A DNA stretch of 40,882 nucleotides from Streptomyces sp. ISL-98 (GTDB taxonomy: Bacteria; Actinomycetota; Actinomycetes; Streptomycetales; Streptomycetaceae), in contig NZ_JAGGPB010000022.1 in the NCBI RefSeq assembly GCF_018614055.1, positions 1 to 40,882 of the forward strand, read 5' to 3'. Each line of letters opens with the position of its first letter. Positions within the stretch are counted from its first letter, which is position 1. Under the pieces are notes generated by a model. That model ran no database searches and was not told the origin of the DNA. It saw only the letters and a program-made list of their open reading frames with translations. The translations under genes were made by a program, and so were the position numbers. Below are positions 25,927 through 33,994 of this stretch, piece after piece.

Positions 25927-27570
25927 CTAGCGGACGCCGATCGCCCCGCCGAGCACCCGCAGGTCCGCTTCGATCGCCGCCGCCGTCTCCCGCAGCGCCG
26001 GCAGCAGGCCCGCTCGCATCTCCTCCGGCGTACCGTGCGCCGCGTGTCTCGCCACGTTCAGCGCGGCCACCACACGCCCGCGCCCGTCCCGCACCGGCAC
26101 CGCCAGAGAGCGCAGGCCCTCCTCCAACTCCTCGTCGACCAGGGCGAAGTCGTCCGCAGCCGCCCGCTTTATGATCCGGCCGAGCTCCCCAGGGGCAGTC
26201 ACCGTACGACGGGTCAGCGCCGGAAGCACCTCCGGCAGCAGTGGCCGCTCGCCAGCCGCCAGGCCCGCCAGCAGGACCCGGCCCATGGACGTCGCGTACG
26301 CCGGAAACCGCGTCCCCACCGTGATGTTGACGCTCATGATGCGCACCGTGGGGACACGCGCCACGTAGCGGATGTCGGCGCCGTCGAGCACCGCCAGCGA
26401 CGCCGATTCGTGCACGCGCCGTACCAGCGACACCAGATGCGGCTGCGCGATCTCGGCGAGCCCCAGCTCCGAGAGGCGGGCGCAGCCGAGTTCCAGGACG
26501 CGGGGCAGCAGCCGCCACCGGCGTCCGTCCGTGGCGACGTACCCCATCTGCTCCAGCGTGATCAGCGAGCGCCGGGCCGTTGCCCTGGCCAGCCCGGTCG
26601 CGTCGGCGACCGCCGTCAGAGCCATCCCCTCGCCCCGGTCGGCGCCGAGCGCGCCGAGGACGGCGAGGCCGCGCGCCAGGGACTGGAGAAAGCCGGGTCC
26701 GAGCTCGCGCTTCGTTTCCAGCGAGGTGTCCCGTACGGGCGTGATCCCCGACGGCGCCGGACGGGGCGCCGCCAGCGCCGCCTCCAACTCGCCGCGCACC
26801 GCCCGCAGTCGGGGCAGCACCGTCGCGCGCAGCGAGTCCAGGGTGTGCCTGCTGGTGTGGCTGACGACGCTCACCGCGCACACTGTCCGCCCCGCCCCGT
26901 CGCGCAGAGGTACGGCGACCGCGACCAGCCCGGGCTCGATCAGCTGGTCGTCGCACGCCCAGCCCTCCGCGCCCGCCCGCGCCATCCGCCGCTCGAAGGC
27001 ATCCGGATCCTGCGGCCGGGCCAGGGGCGGCACGGTGGCGAAGCCGGCGTCCAGCGGGTCCGCGGCCTGCCGCTCGCGCCACGTCCGCCGGCTCTCCGCG
27101 TCCCATTCCGCCGCGAACAGGGCCCCGGGCGCGCACCGTTCGGCGGGCAGCAGATCACCGATCCGGAACGCGAGCGACATGGTGCGCTGCCGCGTCGTCT
27201 GGAGTACGAACCGCACTCCCGCCACGCCGTCGTCCGGCACCGCCACCGACACCGACTCGTCGAACTCGTCCGCCAGCCGTTCCGCCGCGGGCCCGAGCGC
27301 CGCCGGAATGCCGCACGCCGCCAGATAGGCACCGGGCAGCTCCATCAAGGGCGGTGCGAGCGTCACCTCGCGGCCGTCGCTGCGCGCGAGGCCGAGCCGG
27401 TCCAGAGTCGACACCACGCGGTCGACCGTGGAGCGCGCCAGGCCCGTGCTCCGTACGAGATCACTGTGCCGCATCCGGTCGTCGGCGCCGGGCGCGGACA
27501 GGGCGCGCAGCACGGTGAGCCCGCGCTCCAACGGGCCCACGGATTCGGCGGGCGGCACGGTGCTCGGCAT
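25927..27570 (-). CDS. double-module IclR-family regulator (PcaR/PobR-like)
   Basis: 547 aa, twice the usual 250-270. Two complete IclR units are fused. Module 1 has the HTH SDLVRSTGLARSTVDRVVSTLDRLG (about residues 36-60) and an effector domain to about 260. Module 2 starts near 287 (FLQSLARGLAVLGALGADRG, a typical IclR start), then TAVADATGLARATARRSLITLEQMGYV and an effector domain with ARVPTVRIMSVNITVGTRFPAY and SMGRVLLAG. The second module resembles PcaR/PobR/CatR regulators of aromatic catabolism. It is divergent from the pcaF-pobA-aldehyde dehydrogenase genes with a composite operator in between, so it very likely controls them. A single polypeptide with four potential DNA or effector sites is unusual but known in Streptomyces. 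Confidence 0.9.
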   Translation of the reverse strand: MPSTVPPAESVGPLERGLTVLRALSAPGADDRMRHSDLVRSTGLARSTVDRVVSTLDRLGLARSDGREVTLAPPLMELPGAYLAACGIPAALGPAAERLADEFDESVSVAVPDDGVAGVRFVLQTTRQRTMSLAFRIGDLLPAERCAPGALFAAEWDAESRRTWRERQAADPLDAGFATVPPLARPQDPDAFERRMARAGAEGWACDDQLIEPGLVAVAVPLRDGAGRTVCAVSVVSHTSRHTLDSLRATVLPRLRAVRGELEAALAAPRPAPSGITPVRDTSLETKRELGPGFLQSLARGLAVLGALGADRGEGMALTAVADATGLARATARRSLITLEQMGYVATDGRRWRLLPRVLELGCARLSELGLAEIAQPHLVSLVRRVHESASLAVLDGADIRYVARVPTVRIMSVNITVGTRFPAYATSMGRVLLAGLAAGERPLLPEVLPALTRRTVTAPGELGRIIKRAAADDFALVDEELEEGLRSLAVPVRDGRGRVVAALNVARHAAHGTPEEMRAGLLPALRETAAAIEADLRVLGGAIGVR

Positions 27571-27590
27571 TGGTTCCTTCCGGCAGGCCG

Positions 27591-27661
27591 TTGACAGCGG
27601 ACGGCGGTCCGCAGAGACTCGGGACGAAGGTCAGGACTGAACGATAGTTCATTCTGCGAAC
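27591..27661. promoter_or_regulatory. composite operator between IclR and thiolase genes
   Basis: A TGAAC-GATA-GTTCA palindrome (27638-27651) is followed by a further GAAC half-site at 27658-27661, giving three half-sites as described for IclR-type PcaU/PobR operators. Upstream is another palindrome, GCGGAC-GGCG-GTCCGC (27597-27612), beside a TTGACA -35-like box (27591-27596). Confidence 0.6.
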
Positions 27662-27707
27662 ACGTGAATACAGGCGAAACACTCCACCACTGCGGGAGAG
27701 AGATCCG

Positions 27708-28895
27708 ATGAGCATCCGCGACGTCTACATCGTCGACGCCGTCCGTACCCCGATCGGCAAGTTCGGAGGTGCCCTCTCCTCCGTACGCCCCGACGACCTC
27801 GCCGCGCACGTCGTCAAGTCGCTCGTCGCCCGCACCCCCGCCCTCGACCCGGCCAGGATCGACGACGTCTACTTCGGCGACGCCAATGGCGCGGGAGAGG
27901 ACAACCGCGACGTGGCCAGGATGGCCGTCCTGCTCGCCGGGCTCCCCGCCTCGGTCCCGGGCGTGACCGTCAACCGCCTCTGCGGCTCCGGCCTGGAAGC
28001 CGTCATCCAGGCGGCGCGCGCCGTCGCCCTTGGCGACGCATCGGTCGCCATTGCCGGCGGCGTCGAGTCGATGTCCCGCGCCCCCTGGGTGCTCCAGAAG
28101 CCGGAGCGCGCCTTCCCCGCCGGACACCAGCAGCTCCACTCGACGACGCTCGGATGGCGCATGACCAACCCGCGGATGCCCGAGGAGTGGACCGTCTCGC
28201 TCGGCGAGGGCGCGGAGCTCATCGCCGACAAGCACGCCATCACGCGCGAGCAGCAGGACGCGTTCGCGCTCGCCAGCCACCGGAAGGCGGCCGCGGCCTG
28301 GGCCGAGGGGCTCTACGACGGTGAGGTCGTGCCGTACGACGGCGTGGATCTCGTACGGGACGAGTGCATCCGCGAGGGCTCGACCATGGAGGCCCTCGCC
28401 AAGCTGAAGCCCGCCTTCCGCAAGAACGGCGGCAGCGTCACGGCGGGCAACGCCTCGCCGCTCAACGACGGCGCGGCGGCCCTCCTGATCGTCGACGAAG
28501 AGGGCCTGCGCGCCACCGGCCGCGAGCCGCTCGCCCGCATCCGCACCTCCGCCGTCACCGGCATCGAGCCGCAGCTCTTCGGCCTCGGTCCGGTGGAGGC
28601 GGTGCAGCGGGCGCTCGTAAAGGCGGGCCGCACCTTCGCCGACCTCACCACGTTCGAGCTCAACGAGGCCTTTGCCGCCCAGTCGCTCGGCTGCCTCGCC
28701 GAGTGGCCGGATCTCGACCCTGCCGTGGTCAACCCGCGCGGCGGCGCCATCGCCATCGGCCACCCGCTCGGCGCCTCCGGTGCCCGCCTCGCCGGATCGG
28801 TCGCCCACCAGCTGGCCGCCGCGGGATCGGGCACGGGGCTCGCCGCCCTGTGCATCGGGGTCGGCCAGGGCCTCGCCCTGGTGCTGGAGCGCTGA
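27708..28895 (+). CDS. pcaF: thiolase, 3-oxoadipyl-CoA thiolase-like
   Basis: 395 aa, full thiolase. The acyl-enzyme cysteine is Cys92 in NRLCGSG. C-terminal catalytic motifs are ELNEAFAAQ, GGAIAIGHPLGASGAR and LCIGVGQGLALVLE. Within an aromatic catabolic cluster the likely reaction is 3-oxoadipyl-CoA plus CoA to succinyl-CoA and acetyl-CoA, the last step of the beta-ketoadipate pathway; acetoacetyl-CoA thiolase activity is the alternative. The ATG at 27708 follows GGGAGAG. It is the first gene of an operon with pobA, divergent from the IclR regulator. Confidence 0.88.
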   Translation: MSIRDVYIVDAVRTPIGKFGGALSSVRPDDLAAHVVKSLVARTPALDPARIDDVYFGDANGAGEDNRDVARMAVLLAGLPASVPGVTVNRLCGSGLEAVIQAARAVALGDASVAIAGGVESMSRAPWVLQKPERAFPAGHQQLHSTTLGWRMTNPRMPEEWTVSLGEGAELIADKHAITREQQDAFALASHRKAAAAWAEGLYDGEVVPYDGVDLVRDECIREGSTMEALAKLKPAFRKNGGSVTAGNASPLNDGAAALLIVDEEGLRATGREPLARIRTSAVTGIEPQLFGLGPVEAVQRALVKAGRTFADLTTFELNEAFAAQSLGCLAEWPDLDPAVVNPRGGAIAIGHPLGASGARLAGSVAHQLAAAGSGTGLAALCIGVGQGLALVLER

Positions 28896-28899
28896 GCGG

Positions 28900-30102
28900 G
28901 TGCGCACGAGCGTAGGGATCATCGGAGCCGGCCCGTCCGGGCTCCTCCTGGCCCGGCTGCTGCACACCGCCGGCATCGACTGCGTCGTACTGGAGAACCG
29001 GACCAGGGCATACGTCGAACAGCGCCAGCGCGCCGGAATCCTCGAACAGGGCACCGTCGACGCACTCCGCGACTGCGGTGCGGGCGCCCGCATGGACGCC
29101 GAAGGGCTCGTGCACCGCGGCATCGAGCTGCGCTTCGACCGGCAGCGCCACCGCATCGACTTCCCCGGCCTGACCGGCGGCCGGTCGGTGATGGTGTACG
29201 CACAGACCGAGGTCGTCAAGGACCTCGTCGCGCTCCAACTCGCCGAAGGGCCACCGCTGTTCTTCGAGGCCGAGGCGCTGGCCGTCGAGAAGCCGGAGTC
29301 CGACCACCCGGTCGTCCGCTTCACCCACGGCGGCCGCGAGCAGACCCTGGAGTGCGACTACGTCGTCGGTTGCGACGGCTTCCACGGCATCGCGCGCGAC
29401 ACGATCCCGGCCGGTGTGCGGCGTACGTACGAGCGGACCTATCCGTACTCCTGGCTGGGCATCCTGGCCGATGTACCGCCCTCCTGCGACGAGTTGATCT
29501 ACGCACGCGGCGAGGACGGCTTCGCGCTGCACAGCATGCGCTCGCCCAGTGTGTCGCGCCTCTACCTCCAGGTCCCGAACGGCACCGACCCCGCCGACTG
29601 GTCCGACGACCGGATCTGGGACGAGCTCGACCGGCGCTTCGCGGTCGACGGGGACTGGAACCTGGCGCGTGGCCCGATCACGTCCAAGTCCGTTACGCCG
29701 ATGCGGAGTTACGTCACCGAGCCGATGCGGTACGGGCGGGTCTTCCTGGCCGGCGACGCCGCGCACATCGTGCCGCCGACCGGCGCCAAGGGGCTCAACC
29801 TGGCCGTGTCCGACGTACGCGTCCTGGCCCGCGCCTTCGAGCACCACAAACGCACCGGATCCAGTGAACTCCTCGACGCCTACTCGGAGTTGTGCCTGCA
29901 ACGTGTGTGGCAAGCCACCCGTTTCTCGTACGACATGACTACGATGTTGCACAGTCAACCAAACGAGAATGCGTTCGACGGTCGAGTGCATCTCGCACGG
30001 CTGCACCGTCTCGCGGCCTCCCGGCCCGCCGCCGCCGAACTCGCCGCGAATTACACGGGACTTCCCCTCGACTGGGCGCCCACGCGCCCAGCGACCGAGT
30101 GA
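28900..30102 (+). CDS. pobA: 4-hydroxybenzoate 3-monooxygenase
   Basis: 400 aa, GTG start four bases after the thiolase stop (28896-28899 gap). It is a group A flavin monooxygenase with FAD motif GIIGAGPSGLLLARLL at the N-terminus, the DG motif VGCDGFHGIAR, and the GD motif FLAGDAAHIVPPTGAKGLNLA. Sequence features of PobA are RAGILEQGTVDAL near residues 42-56 and TERYPYSW-like YERTYPYSW. It hydroxylates 4-hydroxybenzoate to protocatechuate using NAD(P)H and O2. The neighbouring thiolase and aldehyde dehydrogenase fit a route from 4-hydroxybenzaldehyde to the ketoadipate pathway. The ring-cleavage genes (pcaGH) are outside this window. Confidence 0.93.
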   Translation: MRTSVGIIGAGPSGLLLARLLHTAGIDCVVLENRTRAYVEQRQRAGILEQGTVDALRDCGAGARMDAEGLVHRGIELRFDRQRHRIDFPGLTGGRSVMVYAQTEVVKDLVALQLAEGPPLFFEAEALAVEKPESDHPVVRFTHGGREQTLECDYVVGCDGFHGIARDTIPAGVRRTYERTYPYSWLGILADVPPSCDELIYARGEDGFALHSMRSPSVSRLYLQVPNGTDPADWSDDRIWDELDRRFAVDGDWNLARGPITSKSVTPMRSYVTEPMRYGRVFLAGDAAHIVPPTGAKGLNLAVSDVRVLARAFEHHKRTGSSELLDAYSELCLQRVWQATRFSYDMTTMLHSQPNENAFDGRVHLARLHRLAASRPAAAELAANYTGLPLDWAPTRPATE

Positions 30103-30114
30103 CTGGAGATCCGC

Positions 30115-31551
30115 ATGCCCCTGCTCGACCCCAAGACCTGGCAGTCCGTCCGGCTCTCGGGCGGTGAGTCGGACGTCGTCGAGCCCGCAACGGGCGAGTC
30201 GCTGGGCCGTCTCACGCTCGCCACCGCGGACGACGTCGGGGCGGCCTCCCGGACCGCCGGGGCCGCGCAGGCGGCATGGGCGAGTACACCGCACTTCCTG
30301 CGGGCCGCGGTGCTGCGCCGCGCCGGTGACCTCTTCGCGGCGCACGCCGATGAGCTGCGCGAATGGCTCGTACGGGAGTCGGGGTCCATCCCCGGCAAGG
30401 CCGACTTCGAGCTGCATGTGGCCGCCCAGGAGTGCTACGAGGCCGCCGCGCTCGCCTCCCGCCCGGCCGGTCAGGTGCTGCCGAGCGAGGCGCCCCGGCT
30501 GTCGTACACGCGCCGGGTGCCGGTCGGAGTGGTCGGCGTCATCGCGCCGTTCAACGCCCCGCTGATTCTGTCCATACGCTCCGTGGCGCCGGCCCTGGCA
30601 CTGGGCAACAGCGTTCTGCTGAAGCCCGATCCGCGTACCGCGGTCTGCGGCGGCCTCGCACTGGCCGCCGTATTCGCCGAGGCGGGGCTGCCCGAGGGGC
30701 TGCTGCATGTCCTGCCGGGCGGCGCCGATGCCGGGCAGGCGCTCGTGGCCGACCCCGGTGTCCCGGTCGTGTCCTTCACCGGGTCCACGGCGGCGGGGCG
30801 CGCGGTCGGAGAGGCGGCCGGGCGCCAACTCAAGCGTGTACACCTTGAGTTGGGCGGGAACTCCGCGCTCGTCGTGCTGGCGGACGCCGACCTCGAAGGC
30901 GCCGTCGCCCAGGCGTCCTGGGGTTCCTTCTTCCACCAGGGCCAGATATGCATGACCACGGGCCGCCACCTCGTCCACACCTCGCTCTACGAGGAGTACG
31001 TCGAACGGCTCGCCGCCAAGGCCAAATCGCTGGCCGTCGGTGACCCGTACCGCGAGCAGGTGCACCTCGGTCCCATCATCGACCGGGGTCAACTCGCCAA
31101 GATCCACGGCCTGGTCGAGGCCAGCACTGCGGCCGGTGCGAAGCTCGTTGCGGGCGGCACGCACCGCGACCTCTTCTACCGGCCGACTGTTCTGGCGGGC
31201 GTCGACGACGAAACCCCCGCGTACGCCGAGGAGGTGTTCGGCCCGGTCGCGCCGGTACGTTCTTTCTCGACCCTCGACGAGGCGGCGGCCCTCGCTTCGG
31301 CGGGCCCGTACGGCCTCTCGCTCGGCATCGTCACCCGCGACACGGCCCTCGGCCTGGAGCTTGCGGACCGTATACCCACCGGCATCGCCCACATCAACGA
31401 CCAGACGGTGAACGACGAGGCGGTGGCGCCGTTCGGAGGGGTCGCGGCGTCGGGGACCGGGGCGCGGTTCGGCGGCGAGGCGAATCTGGAGGCGTTCACA
31501 GAACTGCGCTGGACGACGGTGCGCCGCGAACCGGCGGACCACCCGTTCTAG
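30115..31551 (+). CDS. aldehyde dehydrogenase, benzaldehyde/vanillin-type
   Basis: 478 aa, full length. The catalytic base is Glu245 in LELGGNS and the nucleophile is Cys279 in FHQGQICMTTGR. The NAD motif is FTGSTAAGRAVG, and the conserved C-terminal EEVFGPVAPV is present. The FFHQGQICMTTGRH stretch resembles benzaldehyde, vanillin and salicylaldehyde dehydrogenases. In this operon it probably oxidises 4-hydroxybenzaldehyde (or vanillin-like aldehydes) to the acid used by PobA. It starts 12 bases after pobA. Confidence 0.9.
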   Translation: MPLLDPKTWQSVRLSGGESDVVEPATGESLGRLTLATADDVGAASRTAGAAQAAWASTPHFLRAAVLRRAGDLFAAHADELREWLVRESGSIPGKADFELHVAAQECYEAAALASRPAGQVLPSEAPRLSYTRRVPVGVVGVIAPFNAPLILSIRSVAPALALGNSVLLKPDPRTAVCGGLALAAVFAEAGLPEGLLHVLPGGADAGQALVADPGVPVVSFTGSTAAGRAVGEAAGRQLKRVHLELGGNSALVVLADADLEGAVAQASWGSFFHQGQICMTTGRHLVHTSLYEEYVERLAAKAKSLAVGDPYREQVHLGPIIDRGQLAKIHGLVEASTAAGAKLVAGGTHRDLFYRPTVLAGVDDETPAYAEEVFGPVAPVRSFSTLDEAAALASAGPYGLSLGIVTRDTALGLELADRIPTGIAHINDQTVNDEAVAPFGGVAASGTGARFGGEANLEAFTELRWTTVRREPADHPF

Positions 31552-31597
31552 GGGGTGTCCGGTCGGTCTCCCCCTAGGCGCGGCGCGCTCGCCAAAA

Positions 31598-31627
31598 GCC
31601 GGACGGGCTGAATTCAGCCCGTCCGGC
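31598..31627. terminator. perfect 30-base palindrome, bidirectional terminator
   Basis: Arms of 15 bases, GCCGGACGGGCTGAA and its exact complement, meet with no loop. It lies between the convergent aldehyde dehydrogenase and thioredoxin genes. The same core occurs at about 16248 and 25864. Confidence 0.8.
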
Positions 31628-31644
31628 GTTCGAGTTCCCTCGCC

Positions 31645-32019
31645 TCAGCCCGCTTCCTTCGCGTTCGCGTCCTCGACGGACTTGCGGACCTCGTCCATGT
31701 CGAGCTTGCGGGCCTGGCCGATCACATCCTCCAGCGCCGCCTCCGGCAGCGCGCCGGGCTGGGCGAATACCGCCACCCTGTCGCGCACGATCATCAGCGT
31801 CGGAATGGAGCGGATCTCAAAAGCCGCGGCCAGTTCCTGCTGCGCCTCGGTGTCGACCTTGGCGAAAACCAGGTCCTCGTGGCGTTCGGACGCGCTCTCG
31901 AAAACCGGGGCGAACTGTCGGCACGGACCGCACCAGGAAGCCCAAAAATCGATCAGGATGAAGTCGTTGTCGCTGACGACCTGATCGAAGTTGTCCTTGG
32001 TGAGCTCGACAGTGGACAT
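31645..32019 (-). CDS. trxA: thioredoxin
   Basis: 124 aa, longer than the usual 105-110 by a C-terminal acidic/Lys tail (VRKSVEDANAKEAG). The active site is WASWCGPCRQF with the classic WCGPC (Cys about 32/35). The fold-conserved cis-proline is in RSIPTLMIV. It acts as a general disulfide reductant in the cytoplasm. The ATG at 32019 has a GAGGAGCAACC ribosome binding site. A SigR-type promoter lies upstream in the right orientation, so oxidative (thiol) stress induction is expected. Confidence 0.95.
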   Translation of the reverse strand: MSTVELTKDNFDQVVSDNDFILIDFWASWCGPCRQFAPVFESASERHEDLVFAKVDTEAQQELAAAFEIRSIPTLMIVRDRVAVFAQPGALPEAALEDVIGQARKLDMDEVRKSVEDANAKEAG

Positions 32020-32062
32020 GGTTGCTCCTCTTCCTGGCATAACGGGCGAAGCCGTCCCGCAC

Positions 32063-32088
32063 AACGACGTGCGGGCTCGCGGTATTCC
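32063..32088 (-). promoter_or_regulatory. SigR-type promoter for thioredoxin
   Basis: On the minus strand GGAAT (32088-32084), an 18-base spacer and GTT (32065-32063) match the SigR consensus GGAAT-N18/19-GTT exactly. Predicted transcription starts near 32056, leaving a leader of about 37 bases before the thioredoxin ATG. SigR regulation of thioredoxin genes is established for Streptomyces. Confidence 0.75.
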
Positions 32089-32134
32089 GTCTGCCCGGCT
32101 GGCCGGCGCGCACACCCCCGACCAGACTGCCCGT

Positions 32135-33562
32135 ATGACGGATACAGCGGAGTACGACGTTGTGGTGCTGGGAGCCGGCCCCGTCGGCGAAAACCTGGCC
32201 GACCGGGCCAGAGCCGCCGGACTGAGCACGGCAGTTGTGGAGAGCGAACTGATCGGCGGCGAGTGCTCGTACTGGGCCTGCATGCCCAGCAAGGCCCTGC
32301 TGCGCCCGGTGATCGCGCGCGCCGACGCGCGGCGCGTCCCGGGACTGAGCGGGTCGGTGCAAGGACCCCTCGACGTGCCGGCGGTGCTCGCCCACCGCGA
32401 CTACTACGTGTCGAACTGGAAGGACGACGGCCAGGTGGACTGGCTGAAGTCGATCGGCGTGGACATCTACCGAGGCCAGGGCCGCATCGAAGGCCCCAAG
32501 CGGATCACCGTCGAGGGCCCGGCCGGCGAACGGCACACACTCACCGCCCGGCACGCCGTCGCCGTATGCACCGGCAGCCGGGCCGTCGTGCCCGACCTGC
32601 CGGGACTGGCCGGCGCCAACCCCTGGACCAGCCGCGACGCGACCAGCGCGAAGCACGTGCCGGGGCGGCTCGTGATCGTCGGCGGGGGAGTGGTCGGCGT
32701 GGAGATGGCCACGGCCTGGCAGGCGTTCGGCTCCCGGGTGACCGTGCTCGTACGCGGAAAGGGCCTGCTCCCGAGGATGGAGCCGTTCGCGGGTGAGCTG
32801 GTCGCCGAGGCACTGACCGACGCCGGCGCCACCGTACGTACCGGCGCCTCCGTGGCCTCCGTCGAGCGCGCGGACGGCAGCGGACCGGTCACCGTCGTCC
32901 TCCAAGGCGGTGAGCGGATCGAGGCCGACGAGGTCCTCTTCGCCACCGGCCGAGCACCGCGCACCGACGACATCGGCCTCGACACGGTCGGCCTGAAGCC
33001 GGGCTCGTGGCTGACGGTCGACGAAACCTGCCGGGTCGAGGGCAGCGACTGGCTGTACGGCGTGGGCGACGTCAACCACCGGGCCCTGATGACGCACGAG
33101 GGCAAGTACCAGGCACGCATCGCCGGCGCCGCCATCGCCGCCAGGGCCCACGGTGACCCTCTGGACACCGCCCGCTGGGGCGCCCACTCCGCCACCGCCG
33201 ACCACGCCGCCGTACCCCAGGTGGTCTTCACCGACCCGGAGGCGGCCGCTGTCGGGCTCAGCCTCGCGGAGGCCGAAGCGGCGGGGCACCGGGTGCGCGC
33301 GGTCGACTACGACCTGGCGTCGGTCGCGGGCTCGGGCCTGTACGCCGACGGCTACCGCGGCCGGGCCCGCATGATCGTCGACCTGGACCGCGAGATCCTG
33401 CTCGGCGCCACCTTCGTGGGCCCCGGCGTCGGCGAGCTCCTCCATTCGGCGACGGTGGCGGTCGCGGGCGAGGTCCCGGTCGACCGCCTGTGGCACGCGG
33501 TCCCGGCCTACCCGACGATCAGCGAGGTGTGGCTGCGGCTGCTGGAGACGTACCGCGGCTGA
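32135..33562 (+). CDS. FAD-dependent pyridine nucleotide-disulfide oxidoreductase, class I-like
   Basis: 475 aa, same layout as dihydrolipoyl dehydrogenase and mercuric reductase. The FAD motif VVLGAGPVGENLADRA is at residues 10-25. The redox disulfide region reads GGECSYWACMPSK (CxxxxC, canonical spacing). The NAD motif is VIVGGGVVGVEMA, and YGVGDVNHRALMTHEGKYQ is the second FAD site. The C-terminal dimer region reads AYPTISEVW where classical enzymes have the His of HPT(L/F)SE, so the catalytic base is replaced by Tyr. The partner disulfide substrate is unknown. It is divergent from thioredoxin across a 115-base region holding the SigR promoter, hinting at a shared redox context. Confidence 0.9.
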   Translation: MTDTAEYDVVVLGAGPVGENLADRARAAGLSTAVVESELIGGECSYWACMPSKALLRPVIARADARRVPGLSGSVQGPLDVPAVLAHRDYYVSNWKDDGQVDWLKSIGVDIYRGQGRIEGPKRITVEGPAGERHTLTARHAVAVCTGSRAVVPDLPGLAGANPWTSRDATSAKHVPGRLVIVGGGVVGVEMATAWQAFGSRVTVLVRGKGLLPRMEPFAGELVAEALTDAGATVRTGASVASVERADGSGPVTVVLQGGERIEADEVLFATGRAPRTDDIGLDTVGLKPGSWLTVDETCRVEGSDWLYGVGDVNHRALMTHEGKYQARIAGAAIAARAHGDPLDTARWGAHSATADHAAVPQVVFTDPEAAAVGLSLAEAEAAGHRVRAVDYDLASVAGSGLYADGYRGRARMIVDLDREILLGATFVGPGVGELLHSATVAVAGEVPVDRLWHAVPAYPTISEVWLRLLETYRG

Positions 33563-33632
33563 GGGGGGATCCTGAACTAAGAACCGCGCACCTGCGGCGG
33601 ACGACGACCTTGCGTGGGCGAGGAGGAGTGTC

Positions 33633-33932
33633 ATGAACAGGACGCTCGAATGGAATGTGCGCGTGCACCTCTCCGAGGAGGAAGGCACGACGAAGGCCGA
33701 GGCGGTGCTGGACACCGGAGCAACGACGCTCACCGGCCGGGGGGTTGCCCGGTGCAGCCCCCAGGACGTGGACATTCCCGAGATCGGCGACGAACTCGCG
33801 GCGAGCCGCGCCATGAAGGACATCGCCGGGCAGCTGATGAAGGCGGCGGACCGCGACCTCGAGTCCGTGGGAGCGGGACCGGAGAACGGCCGTACCGCCC
33901 CGGCATACGGCTGGACGGTGGTGGAGTCGTAG
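33633..33932 (+). CDS. DUF1876-domain protein (Rv1738/Rv2632c-like)
   Basis: 99 aa. It has the layout of the small dsRBD-like DUF1876 family: strand WNVRVHLSEEEGTTKAEAVL, the central segment TTLTGRGVARCSPQDVDIPEIGDELAASRAM, and a terminal helix. In Mycobacterium the relatives Rv1738 and Rv2632c are linked to the dormancy (DosR) response and structurally resemble hibernation-promoting factors. Strong ribosome binding site GAGGAGGAG before the ATG. Its neighbours are universal stress proteins and an HTH-pyridoxamine-oxidase protein, also dormancy-type genes. Confidence 0.88.
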   Translation: MNRTLEWNVRVHLSEEEGTTKAEAVLDTGATTLTGRGVARCSPQDVDIPEIGDELAASRAMKDIAGQLMKAADRDLESVGAGPENGRTAPAYGWTVVES

Positions 33933-33994
33933 AGAGGTTCCGGAGGAGCAGCAGCCCTGCGGAGGGAGAGCAGAGGCTTCAGTGAGCAGAGGCT

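Noticed and set aside
28729..31542. 937-residue antisense open frame over pobA and aldehyde dehydrogenase
   Set aside because: It is the expected stop-free antisense frame in GC-rich DNA; the opposite strand has clear enzymes, and its composition (Arg, Gly, Asp, Val, low motif content) is typical of a shadow.
31817..33823. 668-residue minus-strand open frame over the flavoprotein
   Set aside because: Shadow of the class I-like disulfide oxidoreductase, with FAD and NAD motifs on the plus strand.
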